Positions 5,588-12,320 of a DNA stretch of 15,237 nt are shown here, one piece after another. The notes below the pieces were generated by a model. It was not told where the DNA came from, did no database searches, and saw nothing but the letters and a program-made list of their open reading frames with translations. How positions within the stretch are numbered: position 1 is the first letter of the stretch; each line of letters begins with the position of its first letter. The DNA is from Desulfovibrionaceae bacterium (GTDB lineage: Bacteria; Desulfobacterota; Desulfovibrionia; Desulfovibrionales; Desulfovibrionaceae): contig JAUNSE010000013.1 in assembly GCA_030539415.1 (NCBI GenBank), forward strand, positions 1 to 15,237. The letters are read 5' to 3'. The position numbers and the translations under genes are program-made.

Positions 5588-7126
5588 ATGAAAAAAATCA
5601 TGACACTTTTGCTGACAGCGGCAATGGTGTGCGGCGCCGCTGCCGGCGCCCAGGCCGTGGACTTCAAGGTGTCCGGCCAGTGGATCATGGGCTTCGGCGT
5701 CGGCGACGCCTCGCTTGTCAACAAGACCCGTGACAGCGGTGTCTCGAAAAAGGCCAGCAGCGCCGACAAGTTCTCCGCCCAGCAGCGTGTCCGCGTGAAA
5801 CTGGAGGCTGTCGCCAGCGAGAACCTGTCCGGCACGGTCTGGTTCGAAATGGGCAACACCCGCTGGGGCCAGGCCAAAAACAGCGGCGCCCTGGGCGCGG
5901 ACGACACCTGCGTCAAGGTGAAGAACGCCTACATCGACTGGGCCGTTCCGGACACCGACCTCAAGCTGCGCATGGGCATTCAGGCCATCAGCATGCCCAA
6001 TGCCGCCGGCGGCTCCGCCATCTTCGATGACGACATGGCTGCCGTGACCGTGAACTACAAGTTCAACGAGAACATCGGCCTGACCATGTTCTGGGCCCGT
6101 CCGGTGAACGACAACTACGCCGAGGGCGACTGGACCGGCTCCAGCACGAGCAACGACAAGAGTAACTACCTGGACAACCTGGACCTCATCTTCCTGTCCG
6201 TGCCCATGACCTTCGACGGACTGGAACTGACGCCCTGGGTCATGTACGGCATTGTCGGCCAGAACGCTCTCAAGTCGGTCAACGGCAGCGCCGGTCACTA
6301 CTATTCGACCTTCCTGTACAGCGACTTCGGCTACCGCTTCGGCGGCGGCCAAGACAACTACGAACGCAACAGCAAGGCCTACACCAGCGCCTTCTGGGCC
6401 GGCCTGCCGGTGAAGGTCAGCCTGCTTGACCCCGTCAACATCGAGTTCGACTTCAACTACGGCTATGTCGAGAGCGTCGGCAGGGGCACGCTCGAAACCA
6501 GCAGCAAGCGTTGGGACACCCGCCGCGAGGGCTGGCTGGCCAAGGCGCTGGTCGAGTACAAGATGGACTGGGGCACTCCGGGCATCTACGGCTGGTACGC
6601 CTCCGGTGACGACGACAATCCGAAGAACGGCTCCGAGCGCATGCCCTCCGTCTCTCCCGCCGGCTCCTTCTCCACCTTCATGGGCGACGGCGGCTACGCC
6701 TGGGCTTCAGACAGCACCTACTTCGACCGCAACCTCGGCTACTCCGGCACCTGGGGCATCGGCCTCAGGGTCAGCGACATGAGCTTTGTCGAGAATCTGA
6801 CCCACACCTTCCGCGTGGCCTACTGGGGCGGCACCAACTCTCCGTCCATGGCCAAGTACGCCCAGACCGCCTATGCCTGGGCCTCCTATTCCGACTATGA
6901 CGATTCCGCCGATCCGGAACTCTATCTGACCACGAACGACGCCATTCTGGAATTCGGTCTGGTCAACGAGTACCAGATGTACGAGAACTTCGCGGTCAAT
7001 CTTGAGCTCGGCTACCTGGTCAACTTTATTGATCAGGATACCTGGAAGAAGGCCGGCACCCGTCAGACGGGCTTTGACAGCAAGGATGCCTGGAAGGCCC
7101 ACGTGACCTTCGTCTACTCGTTCTAG
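5588..7126 (+). CDS. Outer-membrane porin, Desulfovibrio homotrimeric porin family
   Basis: This 512-residue protein begins with a clear Sec signal peptide (MKKIMTLLLTAAMVCG..., cleavage after AQA at residue 23). The mature part opens VDFKVSGQWIMGFGVGD and continues with many alternating strands rich in aromatic residues, Asp and Gly, typical of a beta-barrel. The last residues, VTFVYSF, end in Phe, the BAM recognition signal. Sequence style and length fit the Desulfovibrio outer-membrane homotrimeric porin family, which gives general diffusion of small solutes. The start is fixed by GGGAGGT seven bases upstream. It has its own predicted sigma-54 promoter and a strong terminator, so it is not simply the last gene of the BMC operon, though it may admit that pathway's substrate. 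Specificity cannot be read from the sequence. Confidence 0.92.
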   Translation: MKKIMTLLLTAAMVCGAAAGAQAVDFKVSGQWIMGFGVGDASLVNKTRDSGVSKKASSADKFSAQQRVRVKLEAVASENLSGTVWFEMGNTRWGQAKNSGALGADDTCVKVKNAYIDWAVPDTDLKLRMGIQAISMPNAAGGSAIFDDDMAAVTVNYKFNENIGLTMFWARPVNDNYAEGDWTGSSTSNDKSNYLDNLDLIFLSVPMTFDGLELTPWVMYGIVGQNALKSVNGSAGHYYSTFLYSDFGYRFGGGQDNYERNSKAYTSAFWAGLPVKVSLLDPVNIEFDFNYGYVESVGRGTLETSSKRWDTRREGWLAKALVEYKMDWGTPGIYGWYASGDDDNPKNGSERMPSVSPAGSFSTFMGDGGYAWASDSTYFDRNLGYSGTWGIGLRVSDMSFVENLTHTFRVAYWGGTNSPSMAKYAQTAYAWASYSDYDDSADPELYLTTNDAILEFGLVNEYQMYENFAVNLELGYLVNFIDQDTWKKAGTRQTGFDSKDAWKAHVTFVYSF

Positions 7127-7133
7127 TTTTGCT

Positions 7134-7158
7134 CCGGCGAAAGCCTCCGGCTTTCCGG
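7134..7158 (+). other. Bulged stem-loop just after the porin stop
   Basis: CCGG at 7134-7137 pairs with 7155-7158 and AAAGCC at 7140-7145 with 7149-7154, with a two-base bulge and a TCC loop. It precedes the true terminator and may protect the 3' end. Confidence 0.35.
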
Positions 7159-7166
7159 AACACGAC

Positions 7167-7204
7167 AGGTCCCCTCATCTGCCAGCAGATGAGGGGACCT
7201 TTTT
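7167..7204 (+). terminator. Strong intrinsic terminator of the porin gene
   Basis: A perfect 15-bp stem (7167-7181 with 7186-7200) and a 4-base loop are followed by TTTT. On the opposite strand there is no T-run, so it would work poorly for the convergent flavoprotein gene ending at 7262; I found no better terminator for that gene. Confidence 0.95.
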
Positions 7205-7261
7205 CAGTGTGTGATTCCGAAGGGGTGGTTTTGCAGTGTCGTGCGGGCCGCTGCCGCCGGG

Positions 7262-7801
7262 CTAGCAGCTTCTGCCCATGGAGCGGGCCCTGTCGATGAC
7301 AGCCGCATTGCTCCGTATGTCGCCGGGAGCGGTGGCGCCGACGCCCCGGACCACTCCCTTGAGGCTCGATTTCGGGAAACACGCAATCCATCCCTCAATG
7401 CCGGTGACGGCACCGTCCACGGCGCTTTCCTCCGCTTCAGCGGCCGCAGCCAGCAGATAGATGTCCCTGAAGGCGTATTCCGCGGGATAGAGCGGATTGG
7501 CCCGGTCAAGCATGGTCTTCAGCTGCCCGCTCAGCCCGTAGTAGTAGATGGGGGTGGCGAAGACAAGGACATCGGCGTCCTTCATCTGCTGCGCTATGTC
7601 GTTCGCGTCGTCCCTGATGACGCAGCGCAGGGTCTTCTGACAGGACAGGCAGCCCCGGCAGAAGTTGATGGTTTTGTCCCGCAGGCTGATTTTTTCAACC
7701 CTGTGGCCGGCTTCTCTCGCCCCTTCGGCGAAGGCGTCGGCCAGAATGTCGGAATTTCCGTCCCTGCGGGGGCTGGAGGAAAGTATCAGAACGGATTTCA
7801 T
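7262..7801 (-). CDS. Flavodoxin-fold NAD(P)H-dependent oxidoreductase, Fe-S flavoprotein-like
   Basis: This 179-residue protein has the NADPH-dependent FMN reductase fold. SSSPRRDGNSD (8-18) is the FMN phosphate loop after the first strand, and TPIYYYGLSGQLK (83-95) is the second flavin-contacting loop. Between them sits C48-x2-C51-x2-C54-x5-C60, the compact motif which in archaeal iron-sulfur flavoproteins binds a [4Fe-4S] cluster; many bacterial relatives keep the cysteines without proof of a cluster. There is no signal peptide, so it is cytoplasmic. It is the last gene of the minus-strand cluster, 74 bases after the esterase, with a weak ribosome site (CAGGT about ten bases upstream). It may supply reducing power or reduce a quinone-like or electrophilic product; the substrate is unknown. 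Confidence 0.9.
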   Translation of the reverse strand: MKSVLILSSSPRRDGNSDILADAFAEGAREAGHRVEKISLRDKTINFCRGCLSCQKTLRCVIRDDANDIAQQMKDADVLVFATPIYYYGLSGQLKTMLDRANPLYPAEYAFRDIYLLAAAAEAEESAVDGAVTGIEGWIACFPKSSLKGVVRGVGATAPGDIRSNAAVIDRARSMGRSC

Positions 7802-7838
7802 GGGTGGATTACCTGAATTGAATGTGTGCCGGCAGAGC

Positions 7839-7863
7839 CCGGTCCGGCACGGCGCCGGACCGG
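7839..7863 (-). other. Perfect 10-bp stem-loop after the esterase gene
   Basis: Arms 7839-7848 and 7854-7863 with a 5-base loop begin 12 bases beyond the esterase stop. No T-run follows on the minus strand, so partial termination or mRNA protection is more likely than full termination. Confidence 0.5.
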
Positions 7864-7875
7864 ATCTGTCTGCGG

Positions 7876-8916
7876 TTATTTGCCTGCCGCCTGCATGTAC
7901 CGGTCAAAGAAGCGGGCAAGTTCGGTGAAATGCAGCTTTGTTTCCGGTGCATCGGGAAGAATGTGGTACTGGGCATGGGACATGCCCTCGAAGACAATGA
8001 GGTCGGCGGGCACACCGGCCTCGCGCAGCTTCAGGTGCACGCGCACGGTGTTGCTAAGAAAGAGATCGCGCGTGCCGGAGGTGAGCATGGTGGGCGGGAA
8101 TCCGCTCAGATCGCCGTAGACGGGCGAGAGCATGGGGTCCTTCATGTCGTGCCCGGCGGCGTAGATTCTGGCAGCGTCGCCAAGCCAGCCGTCGTAGGTC
8201 ACGAGCATGTTGTCCCTGCCTTCATTGGTGAAGTAGGTGTCGCCTGTCCTGGTCAGATCCGACCAGGGCGTGCCGGCTCCGAGCGCGGCCGGCATGGGCA
8301 GGCCCGCCGTTCTGGCGGAAAGGGGCAGAATGAGTGTCATGGCGCCGCCTGTGGAGGTGCCGAAGACACCGATTTTTTCCGCCGGAACCGTCTTCAGCAG
8401 CTCTCGGTAGACGGCAAGGGCGTCGTCAATGGCCGCGGGGTAGGGGTGGTCGGGAGCCATGCGGTAGTCCACATACACCACCCTGTATCCGCCGAGACCA
8501 GCCATGAGGGTCGCCTCGAGCGTGCCGGACTCTCCCGGATTGAGCACGTAGCCTCCGCCGTGCAGGTTGATGAGCAGCCTGTCGCAGCGCTCAGCGGGCA
8601 TGCCGGCCGGAGTGAGATAGAAGACCGGCACGCCGCCGAGCTCGCCCTTCGTCAGGGTGACGCCGAGCTTTTCGCGCAGACCGGGCAGCATCTTGAGCGA
8701 GGCATCGGCAACGGCGCCGACGAGTTTTTTCCACTCGTCGGCACTGGCCGGATGAGCGTTCCAGATGGGGGAGGGCGGTGCGGCAATCAGCGCCTGGAGT
8801 TCGGGGCTTACCGTGTCCGGAGTCGGCAGGGGCTGGTCTGCGGCCAGTGTCGGAGCAGGGCAGGTCAGGAGCAGCGTCAGGGCAAGAGCGGAGGCGAAAT
8901 GTCTGAACAGAAGCAT
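7876..8916 (-). CDS. Exported alpha/beta-hydrolase, HSL-type (fold 3) esterase
   Basis: This 346-residue protein starts with a signal peptide (MLLFRHFASALALTLLLTC..., likely cut after TLA at residue 25); Cys19 does not sit in a good lipobox, so it is probably periplasmic. The hormone-sensitive-lipase signature is complete. HGGGYV at 119-124 forms the oxyanion hole, DYRMAPDHPYPAAIDD starts at 150, and the nucleophile is S188 in GTSTG. The acid is probably D284 (GTRD), with H314 in MSHAQYH. It should hydrolyse short-chain esters or lactones. The start at 8916 is preferred to longer in-frame ATGs at 8955 and 9000, because GAGGTG lies four bases upstream and the signal peptide begins there. It lies in the cluster with a lactonase-like gene and an SDR, and 192 bases separate it from the gene before. 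Confidence 0.9.
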   Translation of the reverse strand: MLLFRHFASALALTLLLTCPAPTLAADQPLPTPDTVSPELQALIAAPPSPIWNAHPASADEWKKLVGAVADASLKMLPGLREKLGVTLTKGELGGVPVFYLTPAGMPAERCDRLLINLHGGGYVLNPGESGTLEATLMAGLGGYRVVYVDYRMAPDHPYPAAIDDALAVYRELLKTVPAEKIGVFGTSTGGAMTLILPLSARTAGLPMPAALGAGTPWSDLTRTGDTYFTNEGRDNMLVTYDGWLGDAARIYAAGHDMKDPMLSPVYGDLSGFPPTMLTSGTRDLFLSNTVRVHLKLREAGVPADLIVFEGMSHAQYHILPDAPETKLHFTELARFFDRYMQAAGK

Positions 8917-8977
8917 GAGGCACCTCGGTTTGCTGTGGTAAAGATGCGGAAGCATACCGTAAACACCCTTCGTTTTC

Positions 8978-8997
8978 CATGCCGTGCTGACGGCATG
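8978..8997 (-). other. Stem-loop upstream of the esterase gene
   Basis: Perfect 8-bp arms CATGCCGT and ACGGCATG enclose a 4-base loop in the 192-base gap before the esterase. It could be an operator or RNA element; no promoter hexamers stand out next to it. Confidence 0.4.
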
Positions 8998-9055
8998 CAT
9001 GCCCTTGCAGGGGCCTCCGCCATGCCGGCTGTCGGGTGCTTCGCAAGGACGCGAA

Positions 9056-9077
9056 CAGGCGGGACATGACCCGCCTG
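9056..9077 (-). other. Stem-loop after the SMP-30-like gene
   Basis: Perfect 8-bp arms CAGGCGGG and CCCGCCTG with a 6-base loop lie about 30 bases past the gene's stop. Only two T residues follow on the minus strand, so it would be a leaky terminator at most. Confidence 0.45.
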
Positions 9078-9108
9078 CCTGTCCCGCGGGGCAGTCTTAC
9101 GCGCAGCC

Positions 9109-10152
9109 TTACCGCTGTCCGGCCGGTGGAAGTCCGGCCGCGAAGGCGGCAGACGAGAATATCATGGAGCCGGCCGGCTTCCCCTCGGTGGCGGTGACGG
9201 CATACAGCTCTCTCGACCCGGGTCTGATGGCCAGGCTCGTGCTAACGAGATTTTCCCCCTTTTCCCGTCCGGGAAGCAGGATCTGGCCTGTCGGAAGACC
9301 GCTTCTGTTGAAGGCCATGATGCGTCCCTGGCCGTACACGGCCACATAGACATTGCCGTCGGCATCCATGCGCATGGAGTCGGGGGCCGTGCCTGTGAAC
9401 CGGTAGGGAACGATGGAGCCTATGGCGGCGATTGTGGTCGCATCGGCCAGGTCTGTTCTGTGCAGCAGGCCGCGCCCGAATTCCGTGACCCAGAGGGTCT
9501 TTCCGTCCGGGCTCAGGGCAAGACCGTTGGCCATGGCGAGATTCGGCAGCACCGGAGTCACGCTTCCGCCGTCCGGTGAGACATAGTAGACGCCGCCGTC
9601 AGGCTGAGTGGCTGTGCCCTGAAAATCCGTGAAATAGAAGCCGCCCTTGCTGTCAAAGACCAGATCATTGGGCATGAAGCCCCGTTCCGGGCCGAGAATG
9701 GTCTGCAGACCGGAGCCGTCAGGCTGCACGGCACAGATGATGCCGAGACTTTTCGTGAAATCCAGGGCGGCGATAAAGAGACGTCCGTCCGGATGCAGGG
9801 CCAGTCCGCCGGGGGCGAAGTCGGGGACTGTGACAAGCGTCTCGAGCTTTTTGTCCGCACCTGCGCGAAGCACCTTGCGGGCGGTCACATCGCAGAACAG
9901 AAGGCGTCCCTCCCTGTCGAAAATGGCGCCTTCAAGCACGTGATTTTCGCTGGTTACCCTGAGCCACGGAGTCGCGGTCACGGTCATGAGGCCGCGTTCG
10001 GACGGGGGAATGGGAACAGGATTGACCGGGCCTTCAGGATAGGCCAGCCCCGGGACCGGTCCGCCGTCGGCCGCGGAAGCCGGAATGACAGGGCCGGCGG
10101 AAGCGAGCAGAAAGGCCGCGCCGAGGACGAGGCCGGCAGAAAAGAATTGCAT
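9109..10152 (-). CDS. Exported SMP-30/gluconolactonase/LRE-family protein
   Basis: This 347-residue protein has an N-terminal signal peptide (MQFFSAGLVLGAAFLLASAG..., cut after ASA at residue 27) followed by a six-bladed propeller of the SMP-30/SGL type. By motif position the metal ligands are E74 (VLEGAIFD), N162 (MPNDLVFD), N209 (ANGLALSPDG) and D258 (APDSMRMD), matching the Glu/Asn/Asn/Asp set of SMP-30. Repeated PDG turns at 121, 145, 185 and 216 mark the blades. Members hydrolyse lactones using Ca2+ or Zn2+; the true substrate is unknown. The start at 10152 is chosen because GGGAGA lies seven bases upstream and the signal peptide begins there; an ATG seven codons earlier lacks such a site. 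It probably works with the exported esterase encoded next to it. Confidence 0.9.
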   Translation of the reverse strand: MQFFSAGLVLGAAFLLASAGPVIPASAADGGPVPGLAYPEGPVNPVPIPPSERGLMTVTATPWLRVTSENHVLEGAIFDREGRLLFCDVTARKVLRAGADKKLETLVTVPDFAPGGLALHPDGRLFIAALDFTKSLGIICAVQPDGSGLQTILGPERGFMPNDLVFDSKGGFYFTDFQGTATQPDGGVYYVSPDGGSVTPVLPNLAMANGLALSPDGKTLWVTEFGRGLLHRTDLADATTIAAIGSIVPYRFTGTAPDSMRMDADGNVYVAVYGQGRIMAFNRSGLPTGQILLPGREKGENLVSTSLAIRPGSRELYAVTATEGKPAGSMIFSSAAFAAGLPPAGQR

Positions 10153-10182
10153 TGATATTCTCCCGAACTGCATGCTGAGGGC

Positions 10183-10213
10183 GGGAGCGGCCGGCTGTTT
10201 CTGGACCGCTCCC
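10183..10213 (-). other. Stem-loop between SDR and SMP-30-like genes
   Basis: Arms GGGAGCGG (10183-10190) and CCGCTCCC (10206-10213) pair perfectly around a 15-base loop in the 75-base gap. There is no T-run, so this is an intercistronic element rather than a full terminator. Confidence 0.4.
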
Positions 10214-10227
10214 TGCCGACCGGCATT

Positions 10228-10998
10228 CTAAAGGAAGGCGCCGTTGCAGACCTGAAGCACCTGGCCGCGGACGGCGCGGCCCATCTTGCTGGCAAGGTAC
10301 AGACAGGCGTAGGCCTGATCGATGCATTCGCATTCGGGGCCGGGGAAATAGACAAAGTGGCCGCTGTATTCCAGCATCTTGGCGCCGCCGGGCTGCTCGC
10401 CCTTCTTGTTGGCAAGATGCGCGGGCGTCTTGGTGGCGCCGGGCGCAACCGCGTTGCAGCGGATGTTGGTGTCGACCAGACGCATGGCCACGTTTCTGGT
10501 CAGCGTGTTCAGGGCGCCCTTGGTGGAGGTGTAGGTTGCGCCGCAGAAGGGGCGGATGCCGTTGACCGAGGAGACGTTGATGATGACGCCGTCGTTCTTG
10601 GGCAGGAAGATCTTGAGAGCCTCGCGGATGTAGCGCATGGGACCGCCGAGATTGGTGTTCATGACATAGAGCATCCACTCGTCGTCGGTCTCGTCGATAA
10701 TCTTCTGCTCGCCGATGCCGGCATTGTTGATCAGGATGTCAACATCGCCGAAAGCCCCGAGCGCCTCGGCAAAGACCTTCTGCGTGTCCTCGGTGGAGCA
10801 GACATCGGCGACCACTCCGATGGCCCTGCCGCCCTTCTCGTTGATGCCGTCGACCACGGCGTCAAGCTTTTCCCTGCCGCGGGCGGTGAGCACGACGGAA
10901 GCGCCCTCTTCGGCAAAGAGCTCGGCCATGGTTCTGCCCATGCCGTAGCTGGCTCCGGTGATGATGGCGACTTTTCCCTTCAGCATCTGGCTTTCCAT
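10228..10998 (-). CDS. SDR-family NAD(P)-dependent oxidoreductase
   Basis: This 256-residue classical short-chain dehydrogenase carries every hallmark. TGASYGMG at 14-21 is the dinucleotide loop, DV at 65-66 and NNAG at 91-94 follow, and the catalytic set is N114, S143, Y156 and K160 (YTSTK). The C-terminus VRGQVLQVCNGAFL has Cys-Asn-Gly where most relatives have Asp-Gly-Gly. Two cysteines in PECEC (221-225) near the substrate lid are unusual. Arg40 after the second strand suggests NADP(H). It is cytoplasmic, whereas the next two gene products are exported, so it probably acts on a product of their hydrolysis. AAGGAGA, six bases before the ATG at 10998, fixes the start. It is the first gene of the cluster and divergent from the LysR gene. 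Confidence 0.93.
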   Translation of the reverse strand: MESQMLKGKVAIITGASYGMGRTMAELFAEEGASVVLTARGREKLDAVVDGINEKGGRAIGVVADVCSTEDTQKVFAEALGAFGDVDILINNAGIGEQKIIDETDDEWMLYVMNTNLGGPMRYIREALKIFLPKNDGVIINVSSVNGIRPFCGATYTSTKGALNTLTRNVAMRLVDTNIRCNAVAPGATKTPAHLANKKGEQPGGAKMLEYSGHFVYFPGPECECIDQAYACLYLASKMGRAVRGQVLQVCNGAFL

Positions 10999-11198
10999 GC
11001 TATTCTCCTTTCTGTATCTGTCCGCGGCAGACCGTTCGAAACCGGCTGCCGCAATGCTTCCGCCTGGAGGCTGTTCCGCCACCTGCCCGGCATGCCCCCG
11101 CTGAATGCGGGATGCGCCGGAGGATGGGGGCGGTCTCCGTCTCCGGAGACGCCGGGAGGAACTGGTTTCAAGGGCGGGGTGACTGCGGAATATTGCTG

Positions 11199-11241
11199 TC
11201 ACGGAAGGGGGCGGATGGGTCCGCATCCATTCCTTCCGTGA
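11199..11241 (-). other. Long stem-loop at the 5' end of the SDR transcript
   Basis: Perfect 10-bp arms TCACGGAAGG (11199-11208) and CCTTCCGTGA (11232-11241) enclose a second stem, GGATG (11213-11217) with CATCC (11224-11228). The predicted start of transcription falls at about 11239, so the mRNA would begin inside this hairpin. It could be a stabilising 5' structure or a second operator. Confidence 0.5.
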
Positions 11242-11245
11242 CGCC

Positions 11246-11275
11246 CTTATAGCCGGCAGAATTTAAAAATAGCAA
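11246..11275 (-). promoter_or_regulatory. Predicted sigma-70 promoter of the SDR cluster
   Basis: On the minus strand TTGCTA (11270-11275) and TATAAG (11246-11251) are 18 bases apart. Start of transcription is expected near 11239. The imperfect hexamers suit a promoter that needs an activator. Confidence 0.45.
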
Positions 11276-11297
11276 ATACTTATATTGAATACTTTAC

Positions 11298-11314
11298 CAT
11301 GCTTTCAAAGCATG
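11298..11314. promoter_or_regulatory. LysR-type operator, perfect palindrome with T-N11-A
   Basis: CATGCTTT-C-AAAGCATG is a perfect 17-base palindrome containing T11300-N11-A11312, the LysR-box signature. Its centre is about 67 bases upstream of the predicted SDR start of transcription, where LysR recognition sites usually lie. The repeated AATACTT motifs at 11274-11295 between it and the -35 could be the activation half-sites. It would also allow autorepression of the lysR gene. Confidence 0.65.
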
Positions 11315-11363
11315 ATATTTGTTGCGCCGTCCCGATTTGCCGTTCGGACTGGAGGTACAGGCC

Positions 11364-12260
11364 ATGGAACTGAGAGTGCTGCGCTATTTTCTGGCCGTGG
11401 TGCAGGAGGAGACCATTTCCGGCGCCGCGGAGGCCGTGCACGTCACGCAGCCAACGCTGTCGCGCCAGATGATGGAGCTGGAGGAGGAACTGGGGAAGAC
11501 GCTTTTCGTCCGCGGCAAGCGCAAGATAAGCCTGACCGAGGAGGGCATGTTCCTGCGCAAGCGAGCCCAGGAAATCATCGCGCTGGTGGACAAGACAACC
11601 TCGGCCTTCAGCGCGCCGGCGGAAGAGCTTGCCGGCGACATCTACATCGGCGGCGGCGAAACCGAGGCCATGCGCCTTGTCGCCCGCGCCGCCTGCCGGA
11701 TGCGGAGCGTGCATCCGCATGTGGTCTTCCACATGTTCAGCGGCAATGCCGAAGACGTCATGGAGCGCATTGACAGGGGGCTTGTCGATTTTGCCGTCTT
11801 TGTGGATCCCGTGGATCTCTCGCGCTTTGATTTTCTGCGGCTTGGTCTCAGAGATGCCTGGGGCGTGCTGATGCGCCGCGACTGTCCTCTCGCCGCCCGC
11901 GACTCCGTCCGCCCGGAGGATCTGCTCGGCCTGCCGCTTCTGGTCTCGCGCCAGTCCATGGTCGGCAACGAGATTTCCGGCTGGATGGGGGGAAGGGCCG
12001 GAGAGCTGCAGATCGTCGGCAGCTACAATCTGCTTTACAACGCATCCCTCATGGTGGAGGAGGGGGTTGGTTCCGCGCTGTGTCTGGACAGAATCATCAG
12101 AATATCCGAAGGCAGTCCGCTGTGTTTCAGGCCGCTCGAGCCGAAAATAGAGGTGGGCCTGCATGTGGCCTGGAAAAAGTATCAGATATTCTCCAGACCG
12201 GCCGAAGTCTTTCTGGACTTTCTCAAGAGCGAGATCGCCGGTCCCGGAGAGCGGGCATGA
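11364..12260 (+). CDS. LysR-family transcriptional regulator
   Basis: This 298-residue protein has the usual LysR layout. Residues 1-60 form a winged helix-turn-helix (LRVLRYFLAVVQEETISGAA, then VHVTQPTLSRQMMELEEELG and LFVRGKRKISLTEEG). A linker helix follows to about 88, then a two-lobed effector domain from IYIGGGETEAMRL to about 288. The ATG at 11364 is preferred to one at 11319 because GGAGGT lies seven bases upstream and LysR proteins begin at this point. It is divergent from the SDR gene with a perfect LysR palindrome between them, so it most likely activates that cluster in response to an unknown metabolite and represses itself. Its stop codon touches the minus-strand terminator of the next gene. 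Confidence 0.95.
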   Translation: MELRVLRYFLAVVQEETISGAAEAVHVTQPTLSRQMMELEEELGKTLFVRGKRKISLTEEGMFLRKRAQEIIALVDKTTSAFSAPAEELAGDIYIGGGETEAMRLVARAACRMRSVHPHVVFHMFSGNAEDVMERIDRGLVDFAVFVDPVDLSRFDFLRLGLRDAWGVLMRRDCPLAARDSVRPEDLLGLPLLVSRQSMVGNEISGWMGGRAGELQIVGSYNLLYNASLMVEEGVGSALCLDRIIRISEGSPLCFRPLEPKIEVGLHVAWKKYQIFSRPAEVFLDFLKSEIAGPGERA

Positions 12261-12284
12261 AAAAAGCCCTCGGGATGAGGGCTT
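12260..12284 (-). terminator. Intrinsic terminator of amrA, shared with the LysR gene end
   Basis: The stem AAGCCCTC/GAGGGCTT (12264-12271 with 12277-12284) has a 5-base loop. On the minus strand it is followed by six T residues (12265-12260), which makes it a good terminator for the AMMECR1 gene. On the plus strand only GCATTTC follows, so it would stop LysR transcripts less well. The T-run overlaps the last base of the LysR stop codon. Confidence 0.85.
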
Positions 12285-12320
12285 GCATTTCGTTCGAAGT
12301 TTCTGTGCCGGCCGGGCAGA

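Larger units (their letters stand above)
10999..11363. promoter_or_regulatory. Divergent SDR/LysR control region with a long structured leader
   Basis: This 365-base region holds the promoter and LysR box described separately, plus about 240 bases of predicted leader ahead of the SDR gene. The leader is GC-rich with several inverted repeats: the long hairpin at 11199-11241, a perfect 12-base palindrome GTCTCCGGAGAC at 11139-11150, and CCCGC-TGAAT-GCGGG near 11097-11111. I do not recognise a known riboswitch. The stretch 11261-11320, by contrast, is AT-rich as expected for promoters. A possible LysR promoter TTTACC-N17-TATTTG (11293-11321) is weak. Confidence 0.55.

Noticed and set aside
7822..9069. 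A 415-residue plus-strand open frame opposite the esterase
   Set aside because: The minus-strand product has a signal peptide and the full HSL catalytic signature; the plus frame has no domain and crosses intergenic hairpins.
10357..11241. A 294-residue plus-strand open frame opposite the SDR gene and its leader
   Set aside because: It is antisense to a complete SDR gene and runs through the predicted promoter; no domain or ribosome site supports it.
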